A DNA stretch of 64,000 nt. Source: Pseudolabrys sp. GTDB lineage: Bacteria; Pseudomonadota; Alphaproteobacteria; Rhizobiales; Xanthobacteraceae. This document shows, piece after piece, positions 1 to 10,069 of the stretch (its first letter is position 1; each line of letters begins with the position of its first letter). A program made the translations under genes and the position numbers. Below the pieces are notes generated by a model. The model searched no databases. It was not told where the DNA came from and saw nothing but the letters and a program-made list of their open reading frames with translations. The stretch spans positions 1,550,001 to 1,614,000 of the forward strand of contig JARYIJ010000001.1 in assembly GCA_029980465.1 (NCBI GenBank), in the 5' to 3' direction.

Positions 1-544
1 GCTCACTGCGTAACGCGGCGGCAAGCCCGATGCTGGAAAGATTACCCATCTCATCGAACGCCTGCGCGGCATGAGGCACAGCGACCTGCTCCGGCAGCAC
101 CAGCGCGCCGCAGCCGAGCGTCAGGATTTGCCGCAACGCCATCAGGCCCGCCTGCCCGCCGGCGAATTCGGTCGAGGCGGAGGCGATCGCGAAAATGCGG
201 TGGCGAAACGCCGCGTAGGGCGGATCGCCGCGCTCGCGTGCCTGCGAAACCCAATCGATCGTGTTCTTGAGAAGCGGCGAGACCGAGCCGTTGTATTCCG
301 GGCTGGCGATGAATACGCCCTGATGCGCCGTGAAGAGCTGCTTGAGACGCACCGCATTGCCGTGCGGACCGCCCCTCATCTCGTCGTCCGGATCGTAGAG
401 CGGCAGCGGAAAATCCTCGAGCGAGATGCGCGTGACCTCGGCGTCGAGCAGCGTCAGCTCCTTGGCGGCCAGCGCCGCAAGCCGCGCGTTGAAGGAGCCG
501 GAGCGCAGCGAACCGGGAATGACGAGGATTTTGGGTGCGGCCAT
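1..544 (-). CDS. NADPH-dependent FMN reductase family protein, 3' end cut by window edge
   Basis: Reading leftward from the ATG at 544, the frame stays open to the window edge and encodes at least 181 residues of a flavodoxin-like fold. It starts MAAPKILVIPGSLRSGSFN, where GSLRSGSFN is the FMN-phosphate loop of the family. The middle holds the characteristic SPEYNGSVSPLLKNTIDW motif that contacts the flavin ring. Members are cytoplasmic and use NAD(P)H to reduce FMN, quinones, azo dyes or chromate; the substrate cannot be told from sequence. No strong ribosome site precedes the ATG. The C-terminus lies outside the window. Confidence 0.9.
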   Translation of the reverse strand, partial: MAAPKILVIPGSLRSGSFNARLAALAAKELTLLDAEVTRISLEDFPLPLYDPDDEMRGGPHGNAVRLKQLFTAHQGVFIASPEYNGSVSPLLKNTIDWVSQARERGDPPYAAFRHRIFAIASASTEFAGGQAGLMALRQILTLGCGALVLPEQVAVPHAAQAFDEMGNLSSIGLAAALRSE

Positions 545-579
545 CCGGCATCCATATCACGCGGCGTCCGGAAACAGGA

Positions 580-600
580 ATGCCCGGCGCAGCCGGGCAT
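580..600 (-). terminator. Hairpin after pmtA, weak intrinsic-terminator-like
   Basis: A perfect 9-base-pair stem (ATGCCCGGC / GCCGGGCAT) with a 3-base loop lies 30 bases beyond the pmtA stop. On the minus strand it is followed by TTCCTGTTTCC, which is pyrimidine-rich but not a clean U-run. It may end the dnaKJ-pmtA transcript. Confidence 0.45.
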
Positions 601-629
601 CGCAGCATCGAACGCAACGAATGGCCGGT

Positions 630-1235
630 TCACTCGGCGCGGTAGGTCCAGACGCGCGCCGGCGGCAGATTGAGCCAGATCGGGGGCGAAGCCTCGGTGC
701 GAATGCCGGCATAGCTCTTTGGAATCGGCGGTACCATCGCATAGGTGAACTGAACGAAGGGTGCGTCGGTCGCCATCAGCGTCAGCGCGTCCGCGATCAG
801 GCGAAGCCGGGTGCGCAGCGGCTTGGTCAGCAGCGGCAGGCTCGACACGACGGCGGCGGCCGGTTCGCGAATGTAACTCTCGAGCAAGCGGCGCAGCCGA
901 TAGGCGTCGCCCTGCACGACAGTCGCCGTCGGATACCGGGTGCGCAGCATCCGGCAAAACGTCGGATTGAATTCGACCAGAACGAGACGCGAGGGATCAA
1001 CGCCACGATCGACCAGCGCCTGCGTCACCGGGCCCGTGCCGGGTCCGAGTTCGACAACCGGACCCTTCGACTCAGGATCAACATAGCTCGCCATGGTGCG
1101 CGCCAAGGCACGGCCCGACGGCATGACGGCGCCCGTCGCGAGTGGCTTTTCGATCCACGAGCGCAGAAACTGGACGTCGTCGGTACCGAGGCGGAAGGGC
1201 CGTTTGGCAGCGCGAGCAATGGATTGATTGCGCAT
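630..1235 (-). CDS. pmtA: Phospholipid N-methyltransferase, PmtA type
   Basis: This 201-residue SAM-dependent methyltransferase has the motif I loop VELGPGTGPVT near residue 60 and the length and layout of the Rhodobacter/Bradyrhizobium PmtA family, which also resembles rRNA adenine dimethylases. PmtA enzymes methylate phosphatidylethanolamine stepwise toward phosphatidylcholine at the inner membrane. I chose the ATG at 1235 (MRNQSIARAAKRPF) because the open frame further upstream runs into dnaJ and a hairpin. As far as I recall, Bradyrhizobium also has pmtA directly after dnaKJ, so the neighbourhood supports the call. How many methylation steps it performs cannot be read from sequence. Confidence 0.85.
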   Translation of the reverse strand: MRNQSIARAAKRPFRLGTDDVQFLRSWIEKPLATGAVMPSGRALARTMASYVDPESKGPVVELGPGTGPVTQALVDRGVDPSRLVLVEFNPTFCRMLRTRYPTATVVQGDAYRLRRLLESYIREPAAAVVSSLPLLTKPLRTRLRLIADALTLMATDAPFVQFTYAMVPPIPKSYAGIRTEASPPIWLNLPPARVWTYRAE

Positions 1236-1243
1236 TGGCAAGA

Positions 1244-1305
1244 CTTGACCGTGGCGGGGGCTCCCGCGTCTGTCACCGGTAGCGGGAGGCAGCCGATGGG
1301 TCAAG
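1244..1305 (-). other. Nested inverted repeat between dnaJ and pmtA
   Basis: CTTGACC (1244-1250) pairs with GGTCAAG (1299-1305), and inside it CTCCCGC (1261-1267) pairs with GCGGGAG (1282-1288). The structure fills the 73-base gap between the dnaJ stop and the pmtA start, ends 9 bases before the pmtA ATG, and has no following U-run. It is more likely an mRNA processing or translation-control element than a terminator. Confidence 0.5.
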
Positions 1306-1308
1306 ACG

Positions 1309-2460
1309 TCACTCTCCGCCGGCGCCACGCGCGGACATACCATCAATGAATTCCCTGACTTTGCTGAAGAATCCCTGAGATTCCGGCTGCGTCTTGTCAG
1401 ACGACAGCCGGTCAAACTCAGCCAGCAGGTCGCGTTGCTTCTTGGTGAGATTTTGCGGCGTTTCGACGGTGACCTGGACGTACATGTCGCCGTGCTGTTT
1501 CGATCGCAGCACCGGCATGCCCTTGCCGCTCAACCGGAAGCGGCGGCCGGACTGCGTGCCTTCCGGAATTTTCACGCGTACCTGCTCGCCGTCGACGGCC
1601 GGCACGTCGAACTGACCGCCGAGCGCAGCCGTGACCATCGAGATCGGCACGCGACAATAGAGGTCGGCGCCGTCACGCTGGAAGAATTCGTGGCCCGCAA
1701 GCGACAGGAAGATATAAAGATCACCCGGCGGTCCGCCGCGCACGCCAGCCTCGCCCTCGCCGGCCAGGCGAATCCGCGTGCCGTCCTCGACGCCCGGCGG
1801 AATATTGACCGACAGCGTCCGCTCGCGCGTGACCCGGCCGGAGCCTGAGCAATTCGGACACGGGTCTTCGATCATCTCGCCGCGGCCCTGACAGGCCGGG
1901 CAAGTCCGCTCCAGCGTGAAGAACCCTTGGGCGTGGCGAATGCGACCGAGACCGCCGCAGGTCGCGCACGTCTTCGGCTTGGTGCCGGTCTGCGCGCCGC
2001 TGCCGGAACATGCTTCACAGGTAACCGGTGTCGGAATCCGGACCTGGGCGACCTTGCCCTCGTAAGCTTCCTCGAGCGTGATCTCCATATTGTAGCGGAG
2101 GTCCTGGCCGCGCTCGCGGCCGCCACCCGCCCGCGCGCCGCGGCGACCGCCGCCCATACCGAACAGGTCTTCGAAGATGTCGGAGAAGGTGGAGGCGAAG
2201 TCGGCGCCAAAGCCATGCGCGCCACCGCCGCCGTGCTCGAACGCGGCGTGACCGAACCGGTCGTAGGCCGCGCGTTTATCACCGTCCTTGAGGACGTCGT
2301 AGGCTTCGTTGATTTCCTTGAACTTGTGTTCGCAGTCCTTGTCGCCCGGATTGCGGTCCGGGTGATGCTGCATCGCCAGCTTGCGGTACGCCGCCTTGAG
2401 CTCGACCTCGGTGCAGGTCTTCGAGACGCCGAGCACTTCGTAGAAATCGCGCTTGGACAT
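1309..2460 (-). CDS. dnaJ: Chaperone protein DnaJ
   Basis: This is a full-length 383-residue type I J-protein. The J domain carries HPD at residues 33-35, followed by a Gly-rich linker near 75-120. Four CxxCxGxG zinc-binding repeats follow ([32 protein letters not shown]), then the C-terminal substrate-binding domains. It delivers unfolded clients to DnaK and stimulates its ATPase in the cytoplasm. It lies downstream of dnaK on the same strand, 95 bases away across a strong hairpin, and is probably cotranscribed from the dnaK heat-shock promoter. Confidence 0.98.
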   Translation of the reverse strand: MSKRDFYEVLGVSKTCTEVELKAAYRKLAMQHHPDRNPGDKDCEHKFKEINEAYDVLKDGDKRAAYDRFGHAAFEHGGGGAHGFGADFASTFSDIFEDLFGMGGGRRGARAGGGRERGQDLRYNMEITLEEAYEGKVAQVRIPTPVTCEACSGSGAQTGTKPKTCATCGGLGRIRHAQGFFTLERTCPACQGRGEMIEDPCPNCSGSGRVTRERTLSVNIPPGVEDGTRIRLAGEGEAGVRGGPPGDLYIFLSLAGHEFFQRDGADLYCRVPISMVTAALGGQFDVPAVDGEQVRVKIPEGTQSGRRFRLSGKGMPVLRSKQHGDMYVQVTVETPQNLTKKQRDLLAEFDRLSSDKTQPESQGFFSKVREFIDGMSARGAGGE

Positions 2461-2486
2461 TGCGTTCGCGGTGGCCCGTTAGGCGA

Positions 2487-2512
2487 TCACCCCCGGCGGA
2501 CGCCGGGGGTGA
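2487..2512 (-). other. Perfect 12-bp inverted repeat in the dnaK-dnaJ gap
   Basis: TCACCCCCGGCG (2487-2498) is mirrored exactly by CGCCGGGGGTGA (2501-2512) with two bases between. In RNA this gives an 11-pair GC-rich stem with a 4-base loop. No U-run follows on either strand, so a processing or stability element between the two cistrons is more likely than a terminator. The sequence resembles the TCACCCGC repeat at 38577. Confidence 0.6.
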
Positions 2513-2555
2513 CGGATTATGTGTGGGCTCGTGGCGTCATGCCAGCGAGAACGAC

Positions 2556-4478
<1,923 letters not shown>

Positions 4479-4532
4479 AGTGTCCTCTCCTTTGTGGCAG
4501 GCCGGCCGGGCCTTGTGGCGCCCGAAAAAGAC

Positions 4533-4599
4533 CCGCGGCTCATCCGCGGACCCCCTCAACCAGCCCCCTAAGATACGCAATTCACGGCCGTTTCCGGCC
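4533..4599 (-). promoter_or_regulatory. Structured dnaK 5' leader with two hairpins
   Basis: Downstream of the heat-shock promoter, the leader begins almost at once with GGCCG-GAAA-CGGCC, a 5-pair stem capped by a GNRA tetraloop (4586-4599). A second stem of CCGCGG with CCGCGG (4533-4549, loop of five) follows. A 5'-terminal hairpin of this kind often protects mRNA from 5'-dependent decay. The ribosome site itself does not obviously pair, so an RNA thermometer is not supported. Confidence 0.45.
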
Positions 4600-4606
4600 T
4601 GATGCT

Positions 4607-4635
4607 CATATAGGAGGGGCTCGGTAAGCCGCAAG
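4607..4635 (-). promoter_or_regulatory. RpoH (sigma-32) promoter for dnaKJ
   Basis: On the minus strand CTTG (4632-4635) is followed after exactly 17 bases by CCTATATG (4607-4614). This matches the alphaproteobacterial RpoH consensus CTTG-N17-CYTATNT at every defined base. The predicted start lies near 4600, about 120 bases before the dnaK ATG. Confidence 0.8.
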
Positions 4636-4783
4636 TCGGAAGGCGCGCGGACCGTCTGAAACACGCGCATTTCCCGGACCGCATCGCCGGCGCCACGGCC
4701 CGCCACCGCCCGCACTCCGGCAGGGGCTTATCAACGACACAAATATGGGCCATTCAGCACCGCCTCGATCCAAAGGACGCCCA

Positions 4784-5722
4784 ATGCTTCGTGTTCCGCT
4801 CCGCGCGCTCGTGCTGGCCCTTGTGGCGATGGCTCTCGCCTGCCCGGCCGCGGCCGAAGCCGTCTTCCCAAAAGGCCTTCAGATCGGCTTGACCCCGACC
4901 GGCGACCTCACGCCGAACCCCCAGCTCAACGGCTTCACTGATCCCGACCGCAAGGTCGCGGTGGTCATCGCCCAGTTTCCGGCGGCGGCCTATCCGGAGC
5001 TGGAGAAATCGATGTTCGACAAGCCGCCCGGCGTCACCGACATCCATCGCGAGACGTTTCCATTCGCGAGCGGCGTCGGTTACCTGATGAGCGGGCACGG
5101 CTCGGACAACGGTCAGCCGTTCACGCGCTGGCTGATGCTAGCGCGCGCCGCCGTCGGCGACAGCAGCTTTTCGGCCGTCGTCACCGTGACCGTGCCGGAC
5201 GCGGCGCGTAGCGCGTATCCAGACGACGCCATCCGCAAAATGTTAGGCAGCGTGACGTTCCGCAAGCCGCCGCTCGCCGAACAACTCGCGCTGATGCCGT
5301 TCAAGCTCAACGAACTGGCGGGCTTTCACGTGGTTCAGGTGCTTCCGGTCGGCGCCGTCGTCTTGACCGAGGGCAAGAGCGAGGATATCCGCGGCCAGCC
5401 TTACGTCGTCGTGTCGATCGCCCGGGGTGACGCCGATCAGCCCCAGGATCGCGCGCGATTCGCACGCGACCTTCTCTCATCGCTGCCGCTGAAGGACCTG
5501 ACCGTGAAATCGGCGGAGGACATGCGCATCGACGGGCGACCCGGCTTCGAGATCCGCGCCGAAGCAAGTCAGCAAGACGGCGCTCCCGTTTCGCTGGTGC
5601 AATGGGTGCGCTTCAATGGCAGCTCGTTCACGCGGATCGTCGCCGTCAGCCACCGCGACCAATGGGAGGCGATGTTCAATCGTTTCCGTAGCATCCGCGA
5701 CGGCGTCGAGCTCCGCCGCTAG
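4784..5722 (+). CDS. Secreted protein of unknown function
   Basis: This 312-residue protein starts at the ATG at 4784, which has AAAGGACG just upstream. The N-terminus is a clear Sec signal peptide (basic MLRVPLR, a hydrophobic core, then CPAAAEA), so the product is probably periplasmic. The mature part has no cysteines, membrane segments or motif I recognise, and looks like alternating beta-strand and loop. It is divergent from dnaK and its stop codon overlaps that of the oprB-like gene by four bases. I cannot assign a function. Confidence 0.75.
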   Translation: MLRVPLRALVLALVAMALACPAAAEAVFPKGLQIGLTPTGDLTPNPQLNGFTDPDRKVAVVIAQFPAAAYPELEKSMFDKPPGVTDIHRETFPFASGVGYLMSGHGSDNGQPFTRWLMLARAAVGDSSFSAVVTVTVPDAARSAYPDDAIRKMLGSVTFRKPPLAEQLALMPFKLNELAGFHVVQVLPVGAVVLTEGKSEDIRGQPYVVVSIARGDADQPQDRARFARDLLSSLPLKDLTVKSAEDMRIDGRPGFEIRAEASQQDGAPVSLVQWVRFNGSSFTRIVAVSHRDQWEAMFNRFRSIRDGVELRR

Positions 5723-7011
5723 AATTTGATCGTCGAGCGCAAGCCGATGACCGCGGCGTTGGCGACCGACGTGGCGCCGCCGGGGTGGACGATGTACTGG
5801 AAGTCCGGCTGCAGCACCCACCATGGCGCAAGCTGGGCCTGATAGCTGAGTTCGAGCACGACCTCGTCGTCGAGAATCGTCGGCAATGCCGCGGTCGCGG
5901 CCTTCGAGCTGACCTTCTCGTAGGCGATGCCGAATGTCAGCACGTCGTCACTGCGGCCCGGCACCAGGCCTTTGAAGCCGAAGCCGCCGTCGACGTAGAA
6001 CGACAGCAGGTTGCGGTCCGACGGCGCCGCGCCAGCGCGCACGAAGACGCTCATGCTTTGTGCGGCGCCCTTCCACACGGTCTGGTCCGCGACGCCATAG
6101 ATACCGTAATTGCCGCTGTGGTTGGCGCCGCTGATCCAGTCCGGGAACTCGGTCGTCTCGTACCAGGCGCCGACCTTGTAGATACCCGGCAGGCCTTTCG
6201 TGTCCTTGCCCTGGTTGACGGCATATTGCACCTCGCCCATCCACAGCGAGCCGCCGTCCATGTCAAACATCTTGAGGCCGTAGCGGTTGCAGACCTGCGG
6301 CCGGTCGCTGCAGCCGGCGCCCGCCGGATCGCCGGTGAACACCGCGCCGAGGATGGCGATGTTGTCGCTCGGCTTCACCTGCACGCGAACGCCCGGCGCC
6401 GCCAGCGGATAGGCCGGGCCGCCGTCGAGCATGTCGGCGGCGAGAACGCCGGCCCAGCCGAACGTGCTGTTGACCAGGCCGCCGGCGGTCGGGCTGGTGA
6501 TAAACTCGTCGTCGGCGGCGAGCTGGCCGATGCGCACCGAGAACGGATCGTTGGTCGAGCCTTGCTGGAACCACGCCGTGAACAGCCGCGTCGTCTGTAG
6601 CGCATCGATATTGCTTGGGTCGGCGATAGTGCCGACATTGGCGGCGACGTTTCTGCTGCTGCTGTTGATGTTGTAGACCGTAATATGCGTCGACGCCCCC
6701 TTCCACCCCACCAGCTTGCCGAGATCGGCGTCGACCGAGAATTCGAGGCGACCCTCGTAGCTGCCGCGCCGCTCAAGATCGCCCGACAACACGCCGAACG
6801 TCTCGGCGATGTCGTTGAAGCTGATGTCGATGCCCTGGTTCTTGAGAGTGTTGCGCGCGCCGCCCCAATCGCCGGTTAACGTATCCTGCTCCCAGATAGA
6901 CTTCGGCGCGCCGGTCGCAGGCGCCTTGGCGGCAGGATCGGCCGCCTGCGCAACCGCGCTCCAGGACATCAGCCCCATCGCCGCCGCGATCGCGGCTTTC
7001 CGAATCGTCAT
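5719..7011 (-). CDS. OprB-family carbohydrate-selective porin
   Basis: This 430-residue outer-membrane protein has a signal peptide cleaved after AVAQA. Near its start is the family hallmark LTGDWGGARNTLKNQGIDISF, and it ends in the aromatic residue F (STIKF), as outer-membrane barrels do. OprB-type porins form 16-stranded barrels for diffusion of sugars or other small solutes. The gene follows a di-heme cytochrome and an M75 imelysin-like gene on the same strand (49-base gap), so here it may serve a metal or other small substrate. Substrate specificity is not readable. Confidence 0.85.
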   Translation of the reverse strand: MTIRKAAIAAAMGLMSWSAVAQAADPAAKAPATGAPKSIWEQDTLTGDWGGARNTLKNQGIDISFNDIAETFGVLSGDLERRGSYEGRLEFSVDADLGKLVGWKGASTHITVYNINSSSRNVAANVGTIADPSNIDALQTTRLFTAWFQQGSTNDPFSVRIGQLAADDEFITSPTAGGLVNSTFGWAGVLAADMLDGGPAYPLAAPGVRVQVKPSDNIAILGAVFTGDPAGAGCSDRPQVCNRYGLKMFDMDGGSLWMGEVQYAVNQGKDTKGLPGIYKVGAWYETTEFPDWISGANHSGNYGIYGVADQTVWKGAAQSMSVFVRAGAAPSDRNLLSFYVDGGFGFKGLVPGRSDDVLTFGIAYEKVSSKAATAALPTILDDEVVLELSYQAQLAPWWVLQPDFQYIVHPGGATSVANAAVIGLRSTIKF

Positions 7012-7060
7012 AGAAGCCCATTCCGCAAAAGTTTTTGACTTCGCGCCAAACTTTATCGCG

Positions 7061-8446
7061 TTACCGCGCCGCTGCAGCCATCTCGGTCAGCCGCTGCAGC
7101 GCCCGGAAATGCGCCGCGCGCACCTGCGGATTGAACAACGAATAACGCTCGGCCTGTTTCATCGCCGCTGCAGCAATAGCCGTCTGTTTGCGATAATCCG
7201 CAAGCGCGTCAGCAGCGCCGTCGAAATCGCCGGCGGACGACGCCATGGCAACCCGCCTTAGATTGAGAACCTGCTCCCGCGCAGCACCGATGGCGCGCAA
7301 GCGCTCGGTCAAGCCCCCGCCGACGCTGGTATCGGTGCGGCCGGGAAAATTCTCTCCGAGTTCGCGCCATTTGTTGCCGATGGTGTCCGTGGTCAGCGTG
7401 ATGACCTCGCCATTCTTTTCCGGAACTGCCGTATCGAGCACGCTGGCAAACTGGGCGATTTCATCGAGCTCGATCTGCACCGTATCTCGCGTCACCGGCT
7501 GGTCGGCGGCACCGACGGCGTCGAGGTAGGCAACGAGATCGCTCTGCTCGGCATTCGTGAGCTTGAGATCGAAGTGCCGGTCGAAATACGCAACGACCTG
7601 GTCGAAGGTGTCATAGCGGCCGTCGTGGAAATACGGAGCGTTGAGTCCGGCGTTGAGAAGGGTCGGCGTCTTGAAGGCGTCGCCCGTGCCGACATCGTGC
7701 GTCTCATGATCGACGAACGATGCCGTCGGCTGATGGCAACTCGAGCAACTCATGGACGCGTCGTTGCGGAACGGTTTGTTGAAAAGAACTTCTCCCCGAT
7801 GCGCCGCGGCCGATGCCTTGGCGCTCAGCCGGCCACCCTCCGTCAGCTTGTCGTTCGGCAGGAAGGCAATGTCCTTGATGTAGGCTTCGAGCGCGTCCAA
7901 TACCTGACCGGACGGTCCCGGTCCCGCGAACTCGTTGACGATCGCGTTGCGGATGAAGTCCCGTAGCGTCGGGAAGCGGCCATTGTGAGCGTAAGGCGCC
8001 AGGAACTTCGCGCCGCGAAGGCTTGGCGGTGTCACCGGATTGAACACGCCATCGTCATTCTTCGGATTGAACAGCGCGTTGGTCGTGTCAAACGTGCCGG
8101 GCCGTACCGACATGCCCGGAATGAACAGCTTGGCATTATTGGTGCCCTGCTGATGGCAACTTTCACAGCTCATGCCGGCCTGCCGCGCCACGCCGCCAAG
8201 GATCGCGGGTGACGAAAACAGCATATCGCCGAGGTTGAGCAGATACGAGCGCTTGCCGCCGGCAAGCTCCGAGTCAAACAGCTCGGTCGGCTGATCGAGC
8301 ACGTCCTCGTTGAGCTCGGTGCCGGGTGGCAAGAGGCCTTCCCTGCCGACGATCGGGCGAGCGGCGGCGGCAGCGATGCCGATCACCAGCGCCGCCGCAC
8401 AACCGATCGCCAGCCAAGGCTGTGCGCGCTGCATGCGAAGCCGCAC
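7061..8446 (-). CDS. Di-heme cytochrome c peroxidase/MauG-like protein
   Basis: This 461-residue exported protein has an N-terminal signal/anchor (WLAIGCAAALVIGIAAAAA) and two CxxCH heme sites, CESCH near residue 94 and CSSCH near residue 236. Both sit in the usual context of the family (SCSSCHQPTASFVDH; PTLLNAGLNAPYFHDGRYDTFDQVV). About 110 C-terminal residues are helical and less conserved. The GTG at 8446 has GAGGA seven bases upstream, inside the end of the M75 gene only 2 bases away, so translation is probably coupled. It may act as a peroxidase or oxidase. Its pairing with an imelysin-like protein suggests a redox role in periplasmic metal uptake. Confidence 0.85.
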   Translation of the reverse strand: MRLRMQRAQPWLAIGCAAALVIGIAAAAARPIVGREGLLPPGTELNEDVLDQPTELFDSELAGGKRSYLLNLGDMLFSSPAILGGVARQAGMSCESCHQQGTNNAKLFIPGMSVRPGTFDTTNALFNPKNDDGVFNPVTPPSLRGAKFLAPYAHNGRFPTLRDFIRNAIVNEFAGPGPSGQVLDALEAYIKDIAFLPNDKLTEGGRLSAKASAAAHRGEVLFNKPFRNDASMSCSSCHQPTASFVDHETHDVGTGDAFKTPTLLNAGLNAPYFHDGRYDTFDQVVAYFDRHFDLKLTNAEQSDLVAYLDAVGAADQPVTRDTVQIELDEIAQFASVLDTAVPEKNGEVITLTTDTIGNKWRELGENFPGRTDTSVGGGLTERLRAIGAAREQVLNLRRVAMASSAGDFDGAADALADYRKQTAIAAAAMKQAERYSLFNPQVRAAHFRALQRLTEMAAAAR

Positions 8447-8448
8447 GG

Positions 8449-9243
8449 TCAGTCCTCGCCGAGCTTCGGCTTCTCGAGGCCGAGCTTCGGCGCCGACGAC
8501 TGCAGCAGAACCGCCAGCTCTTCACTCGACTTCCTCAATGCCGCGGCATTGATGCTTGTGAGATCCTTGCCTTTGACGTTGTCCTCGACTTCCTCGATCT
8601 TGTCGCGGATCTGCTTGTCGAGCTTGGCGTCCTTCTTCCTCAGGACCGGGCTGAAGACGAGCTTGTAGACAGCCTCGACGCCCTCGTTGTTCTCGTAGAT
8701 GTCGTTGACGGAAGTGCCGGCGTAAGGCGATTCACCGCCCTTCGACTTGTTTTCTCCCATCTCATAGGCGAGTCCGGTAGCGCCATCGAGCAGTCCCTGT
8801 GGCGTGAATTGGAATGACGGCGCGCTGACCTGCGCCTGGAACCTTTCGAGATTGGCGACCAATCCGTCGACCGGCGCTTTGATCTCGTCGAGCTTGCCGG
8901 CAAACAACGGCGCCTCGACAGCATGATAGCCCTGCTTGGCATCCGGCCACGAATCGATCGCGCGATCGAGGTCGCCGAAGAATTGCCCGGTGATGGGCTC
9001 GGCCACCTCCCAGCCCTTGCGTGACTTGATCCACGCCGCCTGCGCTGCCTTGACGTCACCGGCCTTCAGCGCCGCCTGTAAGTCCTTGGCGCCGGCAAGC
9101 GCGATGCCAATGTGCTCGACGGCAAACGGCTTGTAATTTTTGACGCCTGTCGCCAGCGACTGAGCCATCGCCGGCGCGGTGCCGGCAAAAGCGATGACGC
9201 ACGCAAGCCATGCGATGCGCGCGCGATGCGTGGATTTGGGCAT
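8449..9243 (-). CDS. EfeM/imelysin-like M75 family periplasmic protein
   Basis: This 264-residue protein has a signal peptide (MPKSTHRARIAWLACVIAF, cleavage after AMAQ). A single M75 domain follows, with the diagnostic HxxE in GYHAVEAPLF near residue 110 and the C-terminal pattern NDIYENNEGVEAVY. No cupredoxin domain is present, so it resembles EfeM rather than EfeO. M75 proteins bind ferric or ferrous iron and feed ferrous transporters such as EfeU, but no efeU is in this window. The ATG at 9243 has GGGGAAG at the right spacing. It is the first gene of an apparent three-gene unit with the di-heme cytochrome and the OprB porin. Confidence 0.82.
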   Translation of the reverse strand: MPKSTHRARIAWLACVIAFAGTAPAMAQSLATGVKNYKPFAVEHIGIALAGAKDLQAALKAGDVKAAQAAWIKSRKGWEVAEPITGQFFGDLDRAIDSWPDAKQGYHAVEAPLFAGKLDEIKAPVDGLVANLERFQAQVSAPSFQFTPQGLLDGATGLAYEMGENKSKGGESPYAGTSVNDIYENNEGVEAVYKLVFSPVLRKKDAKLDKQIRDKIEEVEDNVKGKDLTSINAAALRKSSEELAVLLQSSAPKLGLEKPKLGED

Positions 9244-9333
9244 GGTCTTCCCCGCTCAAAATTATCGCGGGCACCATTGACCCCGTTTCAGCATCAGGTC
9301 AATAAAAACTCAATAAAATCAATATTTTATAAG

Positions 9334-9351
9334 TAATCCAAACTAGGATTA
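9334..9351 (-). promoter_or_regulatory. Candidate operator upstream of the M75-cytochrome-porin unit
   Basis: TAATCC-AAACTA-GGATTA is a perfect 6-6-6 inverted repeat, flanked by AA and TT that also pair. It lies 91 bases upstream of the M75 start codon, in the only strongly AT-rich stretch nearby (9296-9360). It does not match the Fur, RirA or Irr boxes I know well enough to name a regulator. Confidence 0.4.
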
Positions 9352-9400
9352 GTTTCGAGTTATTCCAATCATGAGAGTGCGGCTAAACGATTGAGTCTGT

Positions 9401-10009
9401 TCAGGACGCCGCGCCGCCGTTGTCGTTAGCCGACGGGACCTGCGGCTTGGGTGCCGCTTTTGCAACGGCGACCATCGCCGGACGTAACACACGATCGCCG
9501 ATCAGATAGCCCGCCTGCACAACCTGGGCGACGGTGCCGGGCGCGTGCGACGAATCGGCGATCTCGAACATCGCTTGATGAAAATTCGGATCGAACTTCT
9601 CGCCGAGTGGCGAGAAAATCTTCACGCCGTGCTTCTCGAGCACTTTCATCAACTCACGCTCGGTCAGATCGAGGCCCTCGACGAGCGACTTCACATTGGC
9701 ATCGTTGCTGTTGCGCAATTCATCGCCGATGACGTCGAGCGCGCGATGCATGTTGTCGGCAACCTGAAGCACGTCGCGTGCGAAACTCGTCACGCCGTAC
9801 TGGCGCGCATCGGCAACCTCGCGCTCGGTGCGACGGCGCAAGTTTTCCATCTCCGCCAGCGAGCGCAGCATCTTGTCCTTGAATTCGGCCGCGGCCTCGA
9901 GCGCAGCCTTCACCTGCTCCGCCGGCACCATGTCGCCGGGCGACATATCGGCCGCCGTCTCGGGCGCCATGGCTTCAGCATCATTCCGGCGTGACGTCGG
10001 ATCGTTCAT
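9401..10009 (-). CDS. grpE: Nucleotide exchange factor GrpE
   Basis: A 202-residue GrpE with a long N-terminal coiled coil (KDKMLRSLAEMENLRRRTEREVADARQ spans this element). The C-terminal beta domain carries GVKIFSPLGEKFDPNFHQAMFE and VLRPAMVAVAK. It releases ADP from DnaK. The ATG at 10009 is preferred over a TTG nine bases upstream because AAAGGGA is properly spaced only for the ATG. It follows hrcA by 60 bases on the same strand. Confidence 0.97.
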   Translation of the reverse strand: MNDPTSRRNDAEAMAPETAADMSPGDMVPAEQVKAALEAAAEFKDKMLRSLAEMENLRRRTEREVADARQYGVTSFARDVLQVADNMHRALDVIGDELRNSNDANVKSLVEGLDLTERELMKVLEKHGVKIFSPLGEKFDPNFHQAMFEIADSSHAPGTVAQVVQAGYLIGDRVLRPAMVAVAKAAPKPQVPSANDNGGAAS

Positions 10010-10069
10010 CGCGGTCAAATCCCTTTATTGATGCCCCGGATATCAGGTGCCGGCACGAAAAGATCAAGG

